Counted from the first letter of the stretch, positions 53,271 through 62,414 are shown. The stretch is DNA of 64,000 nucleotides from Rubrivirga marina (GCF_002283365.1 NZ_MQWD01000001.1:1168202-1232201); one strand, 5' to 3'. Numbers and translations: made by a program. The notes: generated by a model from the letters alone, not told the origin.

Positions 53271-53315
53271 TCTACGCAGGCCCTACAACGACGGCGCTGG
53301 AGAGCGCACCCACCG

Positions 53316-53510
53316 ATGGCGACCCCGAAGATGAACCGCGACTGGCGACGGATTCGAGACCGCATCAAGGCGATGTGGTCGGACGTCGAGTTCGACGACA
53401 AGCGGATGAAGAAGACCCGCGGCAGCCTCCGCCAGATGGTCACCCTCGTGCAGCAACGGACGGACGAGCCGCGCGCCGAGGTCCGGAAGAAGATCGTCGC
53501 CGTCATGTAG
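53316..53510 (+). CDS. CsbD-like stress protein
   Basis: 64 residues. MNRDWRRIRDRIKAMWSDVEFDDKRMKKTRGSLRQMVTLVQQRTDEPRAEVRKKI follows the CsbD pattern (N-W--I-G-IK--WG-LTDDDL...G----L-G-IQ---G--REE). CsbD proteins are abundant general-stress proteins with unknown biochemistry. ATG 53316 is preferred over an upstream TTG at 53268, which overlaps the promoter-like TATATTTG. Confidence 0.78.
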   Translation: MATPKMNRDWRRIRDRIKAMWSDVEFDDKRMKKTRGSLRQMVTLVQQRTDEPRAEVRKKIVAVM

Positions 53511-53534
53511 CGGTCCGTCTTGGATCCCGCCGAC

Positions 53535-53566
53535 GCGCCCCGTGCTGGACCGCCAGCACGGGGCGC
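53535..53566 (+). terminator. Strong hairpin after csbD
   Basis: Perfect 14-bp stem GCGCCCCGTGCTGG/CCAGCACGGGGCGC with a 4-base loop, 24 bp after the stop. Only a weak T-rich tail (CGTCGTTT), so termination is likely but not classic. Confidence 0.7.
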
Positions 53567-53609
53567 CGTCGTTTCGAGGCCCGCCGCGCTCTATTCTGGC
53601 GCCCGCCCC

Positions 53610-54848
53610 ATGGACAGCCCCACGTTCGAAACCGCCGTGCGTCTCGGCCCGCCGTCGGCGGTCGAGCGGGACCTGATGGAGCGTTTGGAGACGCGGCTGC
53701 TCCTGCTGGCGGCCCGGCCCGCTCCGCCGGCCGACCTCGGTGAGCGCGTCGCCCGGTTGGCGCCGGCTGTGGACGCGGAGGCGTTCGTCGGGCTCGCCGC
53801 CGCGCACCGCGTCGTCCCGCACGCGGCGCGGTCGCTCGTCGGCCTCGACGCGGTGCCGGGCGACCTCCGAGATCGGCTCCGGCGGCGCGCGGCGGAGAAC
53901 GCCCGCCGCCAGCTCGCGATGGCCGCCGCGCTCGGCCGCGTGCTCGGCGCGCTGGGCCGGGCCGGCGTCCCCGCGCTCCCCCTCAAGGGGCCGGCCCTCG
54001 CCGCAGCCCTCTTCGGCGACCCGGGCCAGCGGACGAGCATCGACCTCGACGTCCTGGTCGACCCCGGTTCGCTGTTCGAGTCGTTCGCCGCGGTCGAGGG
54101 CGAGGGGTTCGTGGCGAGCGGGAAGGTCCGGGAGCTCACGGCGGCCCAGGCCGCGGTCGTCGCCGCCGAGTTCCGCGTCCACGACGCGGCGTTCTGGCAC
54201 CCGGGTCTCCGTGTCAGCCTCGAACTCCACTGGCGCCCGTTCCGCGACCGACGGCTGACGACGTTGGCGGATGCCCTGACGATGGAGCTCGCCCTCAACC
54301 CGACTGGGCTCGCGTGGCGCGACCGCGCGCTCTCCGCCGCCGAAGCGGCCTACGTCCTCGTCCACGGCGCCGCCCACGGGTACCGCCGCCTCGGATGGCT
54401 CGTCGACGCGGCCGGGCTGGCGGAGCGGCTCAACGAGGCGGCGTGGCGGGAGGTCCACGCGCTCGCCGCGGCCGACGGGGTCGAAGCCGCCGTGCTCCTC
54501 GGGCCGGCGCTCGCACACCGATGGCTGGGCGCGCCGCTGCCGGATGCCCTCCGCCCCCGCGTCGATTCCGAGGCCGACCGCCTCGGTCGCCTCGCGGGGT
54601 GGTGCCTCACGCGCACGCCGGACCGCCCGCGCACGCTGCACCCCGCCACGGTCGCCCTCGGGGCCGCCCTCTACGACCGGTCCGCCGACCGGCTCCGCCA
54701 CGTGTGGCGCCTCCTCACGAGCCCCGCCAGCGGCGAGCTGGCCGAGGTCGACCTCCGGCCCGGCGCCGTGGGCCGCGCGCGGCGTTTGGCCGCCCGCCCC
54801 GCCCGGCTCGTCCGAAACGGCGCGCGGTGGTTCACCGGGAGCCGCTAG
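53610..54848 (+). CDS. Nucleotidyltransferase-family protein (PF14907-like) of the lasso-peptide cluster
   Basis: 412 residues. The nucleotidyltransferase core is at about 118-165: VPALPLKGPALAAALFGDPGQRTSIDLDVLVDPG, with Asp145 and Asp147 as metal ligands. A helical C-terminal half contains YVLVHGAAHGYRRLGWLVDAAGL. Proteins of this family accompany lasso-peptide and related asparagine-synthetase clusters (for example with HPr-kinase-type lasso kinases) and may modify the peptide or a phosphate on it. It converges on the precursor-peptide gene, 6 bp apart. Confidence 0.82.
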   Translation: MDSPTFETAVRLGPPSAVERDLMERLETRLLLLAARPAPPADLGERVARLAPAVDAEAFVGLAAAHRVVPHAARSLVGLDAVPGDLRDRLRRRAAENARRQLAMAAALGRVLGALGRAGVPALPLKGPALAAALFGDPGQRTSIDLDVLVDPGSLFESFAAVEGEGFVASGKVRELTAAQAAVVAAEFRVHDAAFWHPGLRVSLELHWRPFRDRRLTTLADALTMELALNPTGLAWRDRALSAAEAAYVLVHGAAHGYRRLGWLVDAAGLAERLNEAAWREVHALAAADGVEAAVLLGPALAHRWLGAPLPDALRPRVDSEADRLGRLAGWCLTRTPDRPRTLHPATVALGAALYDRSADRLRHVWRLLTSPASGELAEVDLRPGAVGRARRLAARPARLVRNGARWFTGSR

Positions 54849-54854
54849 CGCTGG

Positions 54855-55019
54855 CTAAGACGCGTAGGACTCTGAGGACGGGAAGGTCGTCTCGTCGGCG
54901 AAGGGGAGCCCGCCCGCCTTCGTCTGGTCGAGCTCGATGACGGTGACGGCCGGCGGCGTCCAGGGACGGCGCTCGTCGGTCGGATGCGCGTCGGCGGGAG
55001 GAGTCGTGAGGTCGGTCAT
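54855..55019 (-). CDS. Lasso-peptide precursor
   Basis: 54 residues in a gap with no annotated frame. Leader: RRPWTPPAVTVIELDQTK. Trp20-x-x-Pro23 resembles the aromatic-x-x-Pro motif read by PqqD-like B1 proteins, and Thr33 sits at the leader's penultimate position, as in known precursors such as that of microcin J25 (ends LTK). Cutting after Lys34 gives a 20-residue core, AGGLPFADETTFPSSESYAS. Asp8 and Glu9 of the core can close an 8- or 9-residue ring with Ala1. The C-terminal residue is Ser, the site phosphorylated by HPr-kinase-like enzymes in paeninodin-type clusters. Tyr18 of the core could be sulfated. It lies 150 bp downstream of the cyclase gene on the same strand. Confidence 0.85.
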   Translation of the reverse strand: MTDLTTPPADAHPTDERRPWTPPAVTVIELDQTKAGGLPFADETTFPSSESYAS

Positions 55020-55169
55020 GGAATCCGGGATGACGTTCGGTGTCCGCCAGGAGGACGGTCAGCGAGAGCGAAGGATACGGCGCGGTGGGGAGAGATTCAG
55101 CGTTAGGGTCGACAAACTCTCGGTTTTGTGGAGTCCCACGAGCCGCAGGCGAGGGGTTCAGTTGATCCC

Positions 55170-56900
55170 CTAGGACATGGGAGCGGGTGAGAATCCGTCC
55201 TCGAGCGGCAGATAGGCGAGGGCGTGGAAGCCCCTCGGTTCGATCGGCCCCGGCGCGTTCAGCCAGTCTCGGAGAGCCGTCCGGAGGGCGTCGAGCTCGA
55301 CCCACTCGGCGCGGTCGCCGACGACCTCGGGGACGAGGCGGGGCACGAGCGCGGCGAGGGCGGGGGTCCGCTCGCGGCGGCTATCGGCGAGCCAGTGGGG
55401 CTCGGCCTTGCTCGCGTGGAGGCGGACGGCGTCGGGGACGAGGTCGGCGCCGGCCGCGCGGAGCGGCCAGCGGCGGAGCCCGTCGCGGGTGAGCCACGCC
55501 TCCGCCGGGAGCCCGCCGACGAGGTCGAGGACGCGGCGGTCGAGGAGCGGGTACCGGTACCGCACGCCGAACGGGAGACCGGCCAGGGCCCATGCCCCCG
55601 TGCGGTCGCCGAGGTGGCCGCGTCGCATCAGCCAGCCGAGGAGCGCGTGCGGGTCGGCGGGCATCGGCTCGACCTCCGGGAGCGTGGCCCGGCGGAGGAG
55701 GTCCGGGCGGGCGAACGTCGCGTGCTCGCCTCGGAGCGCGGCGTCGCGGAGGTCGTCGAGCGTCGGGGCGAGTCCGAGGCGGGCGCGCTTCGTGCGCTGG
55801 GCGCGGAGGCGGCGGAGCGCGCGGACCGGGTCGCGGGCGATCATCGCGACGACCGCTCGCCATTGTCCCTGGCGGAGGAGCGCTCCAGGAATCGTGCCTC
55901 GGCCGGAGAAGCTGGCGGCCTCGTCGCCGCCCCACCCGGAGAGAAGCAGGCGGACGCCCCGTCGTCGGGCCTCGCGCCGCACCGGCGCCTCCGGCGCCCA
56001 CATCACGTGGGGCTCCCGCGTCGCGTCGAGTGCGAGGCCGGCCGCGAAGTCGGCCTCCGCTGCCGGGCACCACGACACGTCGAGGCCCCAGCACTCGGCG
56101 ACGGCGGCGATCCGGTCGTGCTCGGGCGAGCCGTCGGCCCCAGGCGCCGGCTGCCACGAGAACGCCGCGGGCGCCCTGCCCGCCTCGGCGAGCGCGTGGG
56201 CAGCGAACGCCGCGACCGTGCTCGAGTCGAGCCCCGCGGAAAGATGGACGCCGACGGTGCCCGGGTCCGCGACGGCCTCGGCCGTGACCTCGCGAAGGAC
56301 GGCCGCCAGCGCCTCGCCGATCTCCTCCACGCGGCGGAGCCCGAGCCGCGGCGCGTCCTCGATCCGCCAATACGCGGAGACCTGAGTCCCTCGCTCACTC
56401 GCCGTCAAGCGGTGTCCGCCCGGCAGGAGGTCGATGGCGCGGACGCACGTCCGCCCGACGGACGACGGCCGGAACTGGCTCGTGAGGAAGACGGCCGCCA
56501 TCACGTCCTCGTCGAGGGCGTCCGGGACGCCGGCCGCGAGCACCTCGCGGACGTCGCCGCCGACAACGAGGCGGTCGCCGCGATCCGCGTAGACGAGCGG
56601 GCAGATCCCAGCCGGGTCGCGCGCGGCGACGACCGCCTGGCGGTCTCCGAGCCACGCCGCGAACGCGAACGCGCCGCCGAGGTGGGCCGGCGCGTCGGCG
56701 CCCCACTGGCGGAGCGCGGCGACGAGGAGCGCGGCGTCGGGCTCAGTCGCGGGGAGGCCGAGCGCGTGACCGAGGCGAGCGCGGTCGGCGAGGTCGAGGT
56801 CGGCGTAAAGGACGTGGACGCCGGCCACGCCCCGCCAGTCGCCGAGGCGGACGTCGGCGTCGGCGGCCGGGCCGACGACGGGTGCGTCGCCAGGGCGCAC
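55170..56900 (-). CDS. Lasso cyclase (asparagine synthetase-like)
   Basis: 576 residues from a GTG at 56898-56900 that shares one base with the stop of the upstream gene (TAGTG). N-terminal class-II amidotransferase-like domain (APAHLGGAFAFAAWLGDRQAVVAARDPAGICPLVYADRG) without the Cys2 nucleophile. The synthetase domain has PP-loop SAGLDSS at 221-227, then LLLSGWGGDEAASFSGRG and YRYPLLDRRVLDLVGGLP. In lasso pathways this enzyme adenylates the Asp/Glu side chain of the core and closes the macrolactam. An asparagine synthetase role is less likely given the neighbouring B1, B2 and precursor genes. Confidence 0.9.
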   Translation of the reverse strand: MRPGDAPVVGPAADADVRLGDWRGVAGVHVLYADLDLADRARLGHALGLPATEPDAALLVAALRQWGADAPAHLGGAFAFAAWLGDRQAVVAARDPAGICPLVYADRGDRLVVGGDVREVLAAGVPDALDEDVMAAVFLTSQFRPSSVGRTCVRAIDLLPGGHRLTASERGTQVSAYWRIEDAPRLGLRRVEEIGEALAAVLREVTAEAVADPGTVGVHLSAGLDSSTVAAFAAHALAEAGRAPAAFSWQPAPGADGSPEHDRIAAVAECWGLDVSWCPAAEADFAAGLALDATREPHVMWAPEAPVRREARRRGVRLLLSGWGGDEAASFSGRGTIPGALLRQGQWRAVVAMIARDPVRALRRLRAQRTKRARLGLAPTLDDLRDAALRGEHATFARPDLLRRATLPEVEPMPADPHALLGWLMRRGHLGDRTGAWALAGLPFGVRYRYPLLDRRVLDLVGGLPAEAWLTRDGLRRWPLRAAGADLVPDAVRLHASKAEPHWLADSRRERTPALAALVPRLVPEVVGDRAEWVELDALRTALRDWLNAPGPIEPRGFHALAYLPLEDGFSPAPMS

Positions 56901-59900
56901 TAGCGCTCTCGCCGGATGGTGTGGCGCGCGCCGGCCGCCAGGTTTTCTACCCGCGTCGTCCTGCCCGTCGGCCAGCGGACCTCGACCTCGGCGGCCTCGG
57001 CCTCCGCGCCCAGCCCGAAGTGCGCGATCGGCTCGTCGAACGAGAGGAACCCGCCGCTCGCCTGGACCTCGCGCATCATCGTCCGCCCCGACGGCGTGCG
57101 GACCGTCACGACCGCGCCGACGCCGAACGGGTTCTGGCCGGTCTCGTCGCGGAGCGCGATCTGGAGCGCGTGCCCGCGCGCCTCGTTGCGGTACACGTCG
57201 ACCGGGCCGAGCGCGGTCGGGACCACGAGGTCGAGGTCGCCGTCGCGGTCGAGGTCGACGCGGCTGGCGGCGAAGGTTGGGAGCCACGAGCCGAGGCCAA
57301 CCGCCTCGGTCACGTCCTCGAACCGGCCGTCGCCGAGGTTGCGGAAGAGGCTGTTGCGGTGGCTCCGGCGGCTTAGCGGCGAGCCGGCGACCGAGAACAG
57401 GTCGAGCCAGCCGTCCTGGTCGAAGTCGTTGAAGCGGGCGTCCCATGTCCAGGCGGTCCGGTCGAGCCCGACCGTCTCGGCGATGTCGGCGTAGCCGTCG
57501 CCGTCACGCCGGAGGAGGACGTTGTGGAGGCCGCGCTTGTCGGGGATGGCCTCGGCCGCCTCGGCGTCGGTCACGGGCGCGACGGGCTCGTCGTAGGCCG
57601 CGCAGAGGCGCCGGTGGAGCGGCCACCGCGGGCCGACCTCGCGGCACGCGCTCGCGTCGTCGCGGGCCGAGCGGCGCTTGAACACGAGGTACGTCGCCAC
57701 GCAGCCCTGCCGCGCGACGGCGTCCGCCAGCTCGAGGCACATCGCCGGGTTCTTGTCCACCTGCGCGTCGAACGTCGTCGTCGCGGTCCGGTGTGCGGCC
57801 TCGCAGGCGGCCCGCTGCAAATCGGGCCGGTCGGCGCAGGCGTCGGCCGGCGAGAGGATCGGCGAGAGCGTCTGCGACGGCGAGATCTGGGCGACGAACA
57901 CCTCGGGCACGAGGTCGTTGTCGAGGTCTGCCGAGGCGAGGCTCATCGTCGTGATCGTCGAGTGCGGGACGACGCCCTCGGAGTGGAGGAGCTGGCGGAA
58001 GCCGCCCCGGCCGTCGCCCTCGTACAGCACGTCCGGCGCGTTGAAGTCGTTGCCGACGAACAGGTCGAGGTCGCCGTCGCCGTCGAGGTCGGAGAGGAGC
58101 GTCGAGAGCGTCTCGCCGGGCGTGGCCGGGAGCGGGCGGAGCGCGAAGGCCCCGCGCCCGCCCTCGTTCGTGAGGATCGCGTCCCGCGCGCTCTCGAACG
58201 ACGACCGGACCTCCGGGTGGCCGGGCCGGCGGGCGTTGAGCGCGGCCGTGTTGCCGAGGACCACGTCGAGGTCGCCGTCGCGGTCTAGGTCGCCGAAGGC
58301 GAGCGACGTCGTCCAGTAGGCGCCCTCGACGTTGAGGAGCACCGCATGGCCCGCCTCGGTGAACGCGCCGCCGTCGTTGTAGACGACGTGGTTGCCGCCG
58401 CCGATGGTCGCAACGACGAGGTCGAGCGCGCCGTCGCCGTCGAGGTCCACGAGCGCGGCGTTGCCCACGCGCGCCGAGTCGAGCGCCGGCACGGCCACAT
58501 CTTGCCGCACGTACCGCTCGCCGCCGACGTTGGCGTAGAGCCCGACGCCGGCCTCCGACGTGAACACGAGGTCCGCCCACCCGTCGCCGTGGACGTCGCC
58601 CGAGGCCGCGGCGCGGTTCATCATTACGCCCGTGAGGTAGCGGTTCGGGCTCTCGTTGCTCGGCTCGTCGATCCCGAGGTCCGGCCCGAACAGGTGGGTG
58701 AACGCGGGGGCGACGGCCTCGCCGCCGACGGCCGCCAACGCAAGCGTCTCGACCGATCCGCCCTCGGCCGACCGTCGCTCGCCGGGCCCGGTGGCGAAGG
58801 GCGCGATCAGCGCCGCGACGCGGTCGGCGGAGAGCGCCTCCGTGGGGAATGCCGGGCGCGCGACCGGCTGGTCGCCGGCGTCCGCGAAGGCCTCGACCAC
58901 GGCCGCCTCGGTGCGGGCGTCGAGGCGGGGCTGGACGAGCGCCGTCGTCCACCCGGCCGCGAGCCCCAGCGCGGCCACGCCGAGGTAGAGGCCGATGGCG
59001 GTCGGCCGCGACATCGTCCGCCAGATCTGGAGGAGCGGGTACGCGCTGAACAGCCCGAGCGTCACGAACATCACGGCCACGTAGGGCAGCGGGACGCCGG
59101 CCGCGCCGAGGATCGCGCAGATGATGACGTCGAAGGCAATGGGGCACGGGAGGAACGCGCCGAGGAGCGCCACGCCGCCCAGCGCGAGGAGCGCCCGCGT
59201 CGTCGCCCGGCCGACGTCGAGCGCCGGCAGGCCCTCCGACAGCGACTCCCACGGGACGAGCGTCACGGCGATCGCGCCGAGCAGGCCCGCCAGCGCCATC
59301 AGCGGGACCGTGGTCTTGACGATGTACCACAGGTTGCGGGCGAGCGCGCGGACGGTCCAGCCCGCGGCGTCGAGCCACGAGGCGGGCTCCGGGTCGGGGC
59401 CGGTCGCCTCGGCGAGGGCGGGTGCCGCGGGGAGCTCGGGGCCGAGCGTCGGGCCGGCCGGCGCCAGCTCCGCGGCGGTCGGTGCGAGGGCGTCGGAGGG
59501 CCACAGCACGCGGACGAGCAGCGGGACGGCGAACACGATGAACGCGAGCGTCATCCCCAGCTTCAGCCCGGCCAGCCACACGGGGAAGAGGGCGAACGTC
59601 ATCGACAGGACGACGACGTTGAGCGTGGGCGACGACAGCATCGCCGCGAGCGTCGTCTCGCCGCGCGCGCCGCCCTTGTGCAATCCCTCCGCGATGGGCA
59701 CGGCGCAATTGACGCACACGCCGAGCGGGGCGCCCATCGCCACGCCGAGGAGCGTCCCCGTCATCCGCCCGCGCGGCCGGATCCGCGTCACGAGCGGCAG
59801 GATGGTGAGGACGATCCCCGCGAACAGGACGCCGAACGTCATGCCCTGGCGGTTCGTCGCGGCCCAGTTGAGGGCGTTCGCCCCGATCCGCTCCAGCGCC

Positions 59901-60103
59901 GAGCCCGCCGGGTCCACCTCGACGACGCGCGTGAACGCGAGGCCCTCCACGTCGGCGTCGCCGCCCATCATCGCCTTCTCGTTGAGCGACGGGTACCGCG
60001 AGCCGGTCCAGAACGCGAACGCCGTGACGAGGAGCAGGAGCGCCGTCAGTACCAGCCGCTTGTCGATGCGCCGGGGCTGTGGGAGGGCGAGGACGGAGGA
60101 CAT
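56900..60103 (-). CDS. ArsP/UPF0718-like permease fused to FG-GAP repeats and an ASPIC/UnbV domain
   Basis: 1067 residues. Residues 1-400 are a permease with paired helical blocks: MGAPLGVCVNCAVPIAEGLHKGGARGETTLAAMLSSPTLNVVVLSM, and AFLPCPIAFDVIICAILGAAGVPLPYVAVMFV. The Cys-containing Gly/Pro motif is as in UPF0718. Residues about 480-970 are FG-GAP/VCBS repeats with Ca-binding loops (DLDGDGALDLVV, DLDRDGDLDVVLGN, DFDQDGWLDLF). The last 100 residues are ASPIC/UnbV (GVGAVVTVRTPSGRTMMREVQASGGFLSFDEPIAHFGLG). It is upstream of and one base overlapping the lasso cyclase, so the two are translated together. An export or receptor role for the peptide is possible. The repeat domain should face outside the inner membrane. 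Confidence 0.85.
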   Translation of the reverse strand: MSSVLALPQPRRIDKRLVLTALLLLVTAFAFWTGSRYPSLNEKAMMGGDADVEGLAFTRVVEVDPAGSALERIGANALNWAATNRQGMTFGVLFAGIVLTILPLVTRIRPRGRMTGTLLGVAMGAPLGVCVNCAVPIAEGLHKGGARGETTLAAMLSSPTLNVVVLSMTFALFPVWLAGLKLGMTLAFIVFAVPLLVRVLWPSDALAPTAAELAPAGPTLGPELPAAPALAEATGPDPEPASWLDAAGWTVRALARNLWYIVKTTVPLMALAGLLGAIAVTLVPWESLSEGLPALDVGRATTRALLALGGVALLGAFLPCPIAFDVIICAILGAAGVPLPYVAVMFVTLGLFSAYPLLQIWRTMSRPTAIGLYLGVAALGLAAGWTTALVQPRLDARTEAAVVEAFADAGDQPVARPAFPTEALSADRVAALIAPFATGPGERRSAEGGSVETLALAAVGGEAVAPAFTHLFGPDLGIDEPSNESPNRYLTGVMMNRAAASGDVHGDGWADLVFTSEAGVGLYANVGGERYVRQDVAVPALDSARVGNAALVDLDGDGALDLVVATIGGGNHVVYNDGGAFTEAGHAVLLNVEGAYWTTSLAFGDLDRDGDLDVVLGNTAALNARRPGHPEVRSSFESARDAILTNEGGRGAFALRPLPATPGETLSTLLSDLDGDGDLDLFVGNDFNAPDVLYEGDGRGGFRQLLHSEGVVPHSTITTMSLASADLDNDLVPEVFVAQISPSQTLSPILSPADACADRPDLQRAACEAAHRTATTTFDAQVDKNPAMCLELADAVARQGCVATYLVFKRRSARDDASACREVGPRWPLHRRLCAAYDEPVAPVTDAEAAEAIPDKRGLHNVLLRRDGDGYADIAETVGLDRTAWTWDARFNDFDQDGWLDLFSVAGSPLSRRSHRNSLFRNLGDGRFEDVTEAVGLGSWLPTFAASRVDLDRDGDLDLVVPTALGPVDVYRNEARGHALQIALRDETGQNPFGVGAVVTVRTPSGRTMMREVQASGGFLSFDEPIAHFGLGAEAEAAEVEVRWPTGRTTRVENLAAGARHTIRRER

Positions 60104-60233
60104 ACGCGGAGCCGAGCGTTCCGGGCGAGATCACGCCCCGACGGACCACGGGGCGGCCGAAGATAGGCCGGTCTTTCTGCACCTTTGTTATCGTGGGGAT
60201 GCAGGGTTTCGGGCGCCCGCCCGCGCCCGCGAT

Positions 60234-61106
60234 CTACCGTGCGAGTCCGTCCACCTCGGCGACGAGGCGGGCGTAGCCGAGGCGCTCCATCGCCGCGCGG
60301 TGGTCGGCCACGACGCGGCGGGCCTGGGCCGGCGTGAGCTCGTCGCGCCACGAGCCCGACGTGCCGCGGCGGAAGAACGGGGCCTCCGCGAAGTCCGGCC
60401 GCTCGCGGAAGCCCTCCTCGGCCTCGCGCTTCCGGAGCCGCTCGAACCGCGCCGCCTCGACCGACCGGCGGACGCGGTCGGGGTCCGGCTCGACGCCGCA
60501 GAAGCGGAGGGCCTCGGCGAACGTCCCGGCCGTGTCGACGAGGAGGTCCTCGTAGCGGACGACGTGGGCCGGCACGCCGGGCGCGTCGAGCCACGACCGG
60601 ACGTGCCCGCTCCACGAGCGGAGCGGCTCGGGCAGGACGCCTAGGAACCGGCCGCGCAGGCGGTTCAGCACGTACGCCTCGTCGGCCAGCACCTCGATGG
60701 CCCGGTCCACGGTCCACCCGAAGAACGGGGCCGTCGAGGCCGCCACGTCGAGCGGGTTGCGGACGACGTAGAGCGCGCGGCCGGCGCCGGCCGGGAAGAC
60801 TCGGTCGCCCCCGGCGGTCTCGACGTTCGCGCTGTGGACCTTCCCGAAGGTCGGGAGGTCGCGGGGGGCCACGTCGCGGGCGAGGAGCCGTGAGGCGGCC
60901 GGCCGGAAGGCCAGGATCTCGTCCTTGAGGAGCAGCGACGTGTCGACGCCGAGGAGGTCGTCGAGCGAGCGGAGGCCGGTGATCTGGACGCTCTTCCCGA
61001 GGTTGTTGAGGTCGAAGACGCCCTCGCCGAAGTAGCCCGCCAGGAGCGCCCGCGTCCACGTGTTGCCGGACTTCGGGTACGACGCGAGCCAGACGACCTC
61101 GGCCAC
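60234..61106 (-). CDS. Sulfotransferase of the lasso-peptide cluster
   Basis: 290 residues. PAPS-binding 5'-PSB loop YPKSGNTW at 10-17, 3'-phosphate motif YVVRNPLDVAAS, and the C-terminal loop FFRRGTSGSWRDELTP. It transfers sulfate from PAPS to a hydroxyl. In this cluster the target could be Tyr18 or a Ser/Thr of the lasso core, or a lipid. It is 1 bp from the kinase stop and belongs to the kinase-B1 transcript. Confidence 0.9.
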   Translation of the reverse strand: MAEVVWLASYPKSGNTWTRALLAGYFGEGVFDLNNLGKSVQITGLRSLDDLLGVDTSLLLKDEILAFRPAASRLLARDVAPRDLPTFGKVHSANVETAGGDRVFPAGAGRALYVVRNPLDVAASTAPFFGWTVDRAIEVLADEAYVLNRLRGRFLGVLPEPLRSWSGHVRSWLDAPGVPAHVVRYEDLLVDTAGTFAEALRFCGVEPDPDRVRRSVEAARFERLRKREAEEGFRERPDFAEAPFFRRGTSGSWRDELTPAQARRVVADHRAAMERLGYARLVAEVDGLAR

Positions 61107-61107
61107 G

Positions 61108-62055
61108 TCAGCCCTCGGCCACGGCCGCCAGCTGGCGCTCGATGGCGTCGGCGACGGCCTCGACCGTCTCGCCGGGCGTCGGCCGGTCGAGCTGAACGAT
61201 CGGGACAGCCCCCGCCAGCCGCGCGGTCCACGCGAAGTGCTCGGCCTGGAGCCCGGCCCCGTTCACCATCCGGCGGCGGTACGTCTGGAGGAGGAGGGCC
61301 TGCACGGCGTCGTGCGCCCCCAGCCGCTCGGCCCGAATGGCCGGGGCGTCGCCGCTAGAGGCCGTTGATCGGTAGGCGTTCAGGACCACGACGAGCCGGA
61401 GGGGCGCGGGCTCCGACCGGAACGCGGGCGCGCGGTAGAGATACTTCCGCCGGCCCTCCCGGAGCGGCGCGAGGTCGTCCGGCGCTTCGCCGAGGCGGAC
61501 GACGGCGTCCTCCCACAGCCGGAGCGTGGGGTAGCCCGAGAGGACCTCCGGCCCGGCGTCGCCGAAGTGGACGACCGTCTTGTCGTCGCTGAGGACGGGG
61601 TGCCCGCGGTGGGCCAGCTCGGCGAGCGTCGTGCTCTTGCCGGCGCCCGAGACGCCGGCCACGGCCACGGCCCCGTGCTCGGTCGCCACGGCGCACCCGT
61701 GGAGCACGAACATCTGCCGCTGGTGGAGCACGGCGCCCAGCGTCGAGCCGAACAGGAAGGCCCGCACGTCGGCGTCGGTCCCGCCGGTCGGCTCGACGAC
61801 CACCTCGCGGCCGTCGTCGTGGACGAGGTAGCGGGCCACGCCGGGGATCTCGTGGCGCCACGCGCCCGGCCGGGCCGCCCACGTCACGCGCTGCTCCCGT
61901 GGCTCGCCGATGCGGTCGGGCACGGCGCCGCGCACGACGCGGAGGTCGGGCGCGGTCGCGGCCACCTCGGGCGGCGCCTCGCCCAACTCGGGGAGCGGCC
62001 AGTCCGACGCGACGTGGAGCCCGTAGGCGACGTAGTGATGCGGGGCGTCGCTCAC
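61108..62055 (-). CDS. HPr-kinase-like lasso-peptide kinase
   Basis: 315 residues from a GTG overlapping the PqqD-like stop (GTGA). Walker A GVSGAGKST at 134-142, then LSDDKTVVHF (acidic HprK motif), and LHGCAVATEHGAVAVAG before it, as in serine kinases of the HprK family. In paeninodin-type clusters this enzyme phosphorylates the C-terminal Ser of the precursor; the precursor here also ends in Ser. Confidence 0.88.
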   Translation of the reverse strand: MSDAPHHYVAYGLHVASDWPLPELGEAPPEVAATAPDLRVVRGAVPDRIGEPREQRVTWAARPGAWRHEIPGVARYLVHDDGREVVVEPTGGTDADVRAFLFGSTLGAVLHQRQMFVLHGCAVATEHGAVAVAGVSGAGKSTTLAELAHRGHPVLSDDKTVVHFGDAGPEVLSGYPTLRLWEDAVVRLGEAPDDLAPLREGRRKYLYRAPAFRSEPAPLRLVVVLNAYRSTASSGDAPAIRAERLGAHDAVQALLLQTYRRRMVNGAGLQAEHFAWTARLAGAVPIVQLDRPTPGETVEAVADAIERQLAAVAEG

Positions 62056-62336
62056 GCCGGCTCGATCATGCCGCGGTCGAGGAGGTCGGCGAGGAAGGCC
62101 CAGGTGGCCGCCTCTGCCTCGGCGGGCTCGACGGCGAAGTGGCGCGGGAGGTCGGCGGCGATCTCGGCCGGCGTCGCCGGCGCGTCGAGGAGGCCCCATA
62201 TGTGCGTGCCGACCTCGTTGAGCCCGTAGTACTGGCCGCCCTCGACGTCGAGCATCACGGCCGTCCCGTTGACGTCGGCGTGCATGGCGCGGTCGGACCG
62301 GCGGAGTGGGGTGTCGGGTGGGAGAGTGGTGGGCAT
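62052..62336 (-). CDS. PqqD-like lasso precursor-recognition protein (B1)
   Basis: 94 residues. VNGTAVMLDVEGGQYYGLNEVGTHIWGLLDAPATPAEIAADLPRHFAVEPAEAEAATWAFLADLLDRGMIEPA is a complete PqqD fold, which binds the leader and delivers the precursor to the B2 protease. First gene of the minus-strand operon with kinase and sulfotransferase. Confidence 0.92.
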   Translation of the reverse strand: MPTTLPPDTPLRRSDRAMHADVNGTAVMLDVEGGQYYGLNEVGTHIWGLLDAPATPAEIAADLPRHFAVEPAEAEAATWAFLADLLDRGMIEPA

Positions 62337-62414
62337 CGCGAAGAGGGACGGAGGACGAACCTAGCTCGAACTGGCTGCCCATAGGAACGGGGCGCGGCGT
62401 TTCGTGGGATCATG

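Noticed and set aside
55140-55170. AGGGG...CCCCT hairpin after the cyclase as a terminator
   Set aside because: Stem of only five pairs with a long loop and no T-tract; too weak to call.
55170-56900. Ordinary asparagine synthetase
   Set aside because: No Cys2 nucleophile, and neighbours are B1, B2, kinase and a lasso-like precursor.
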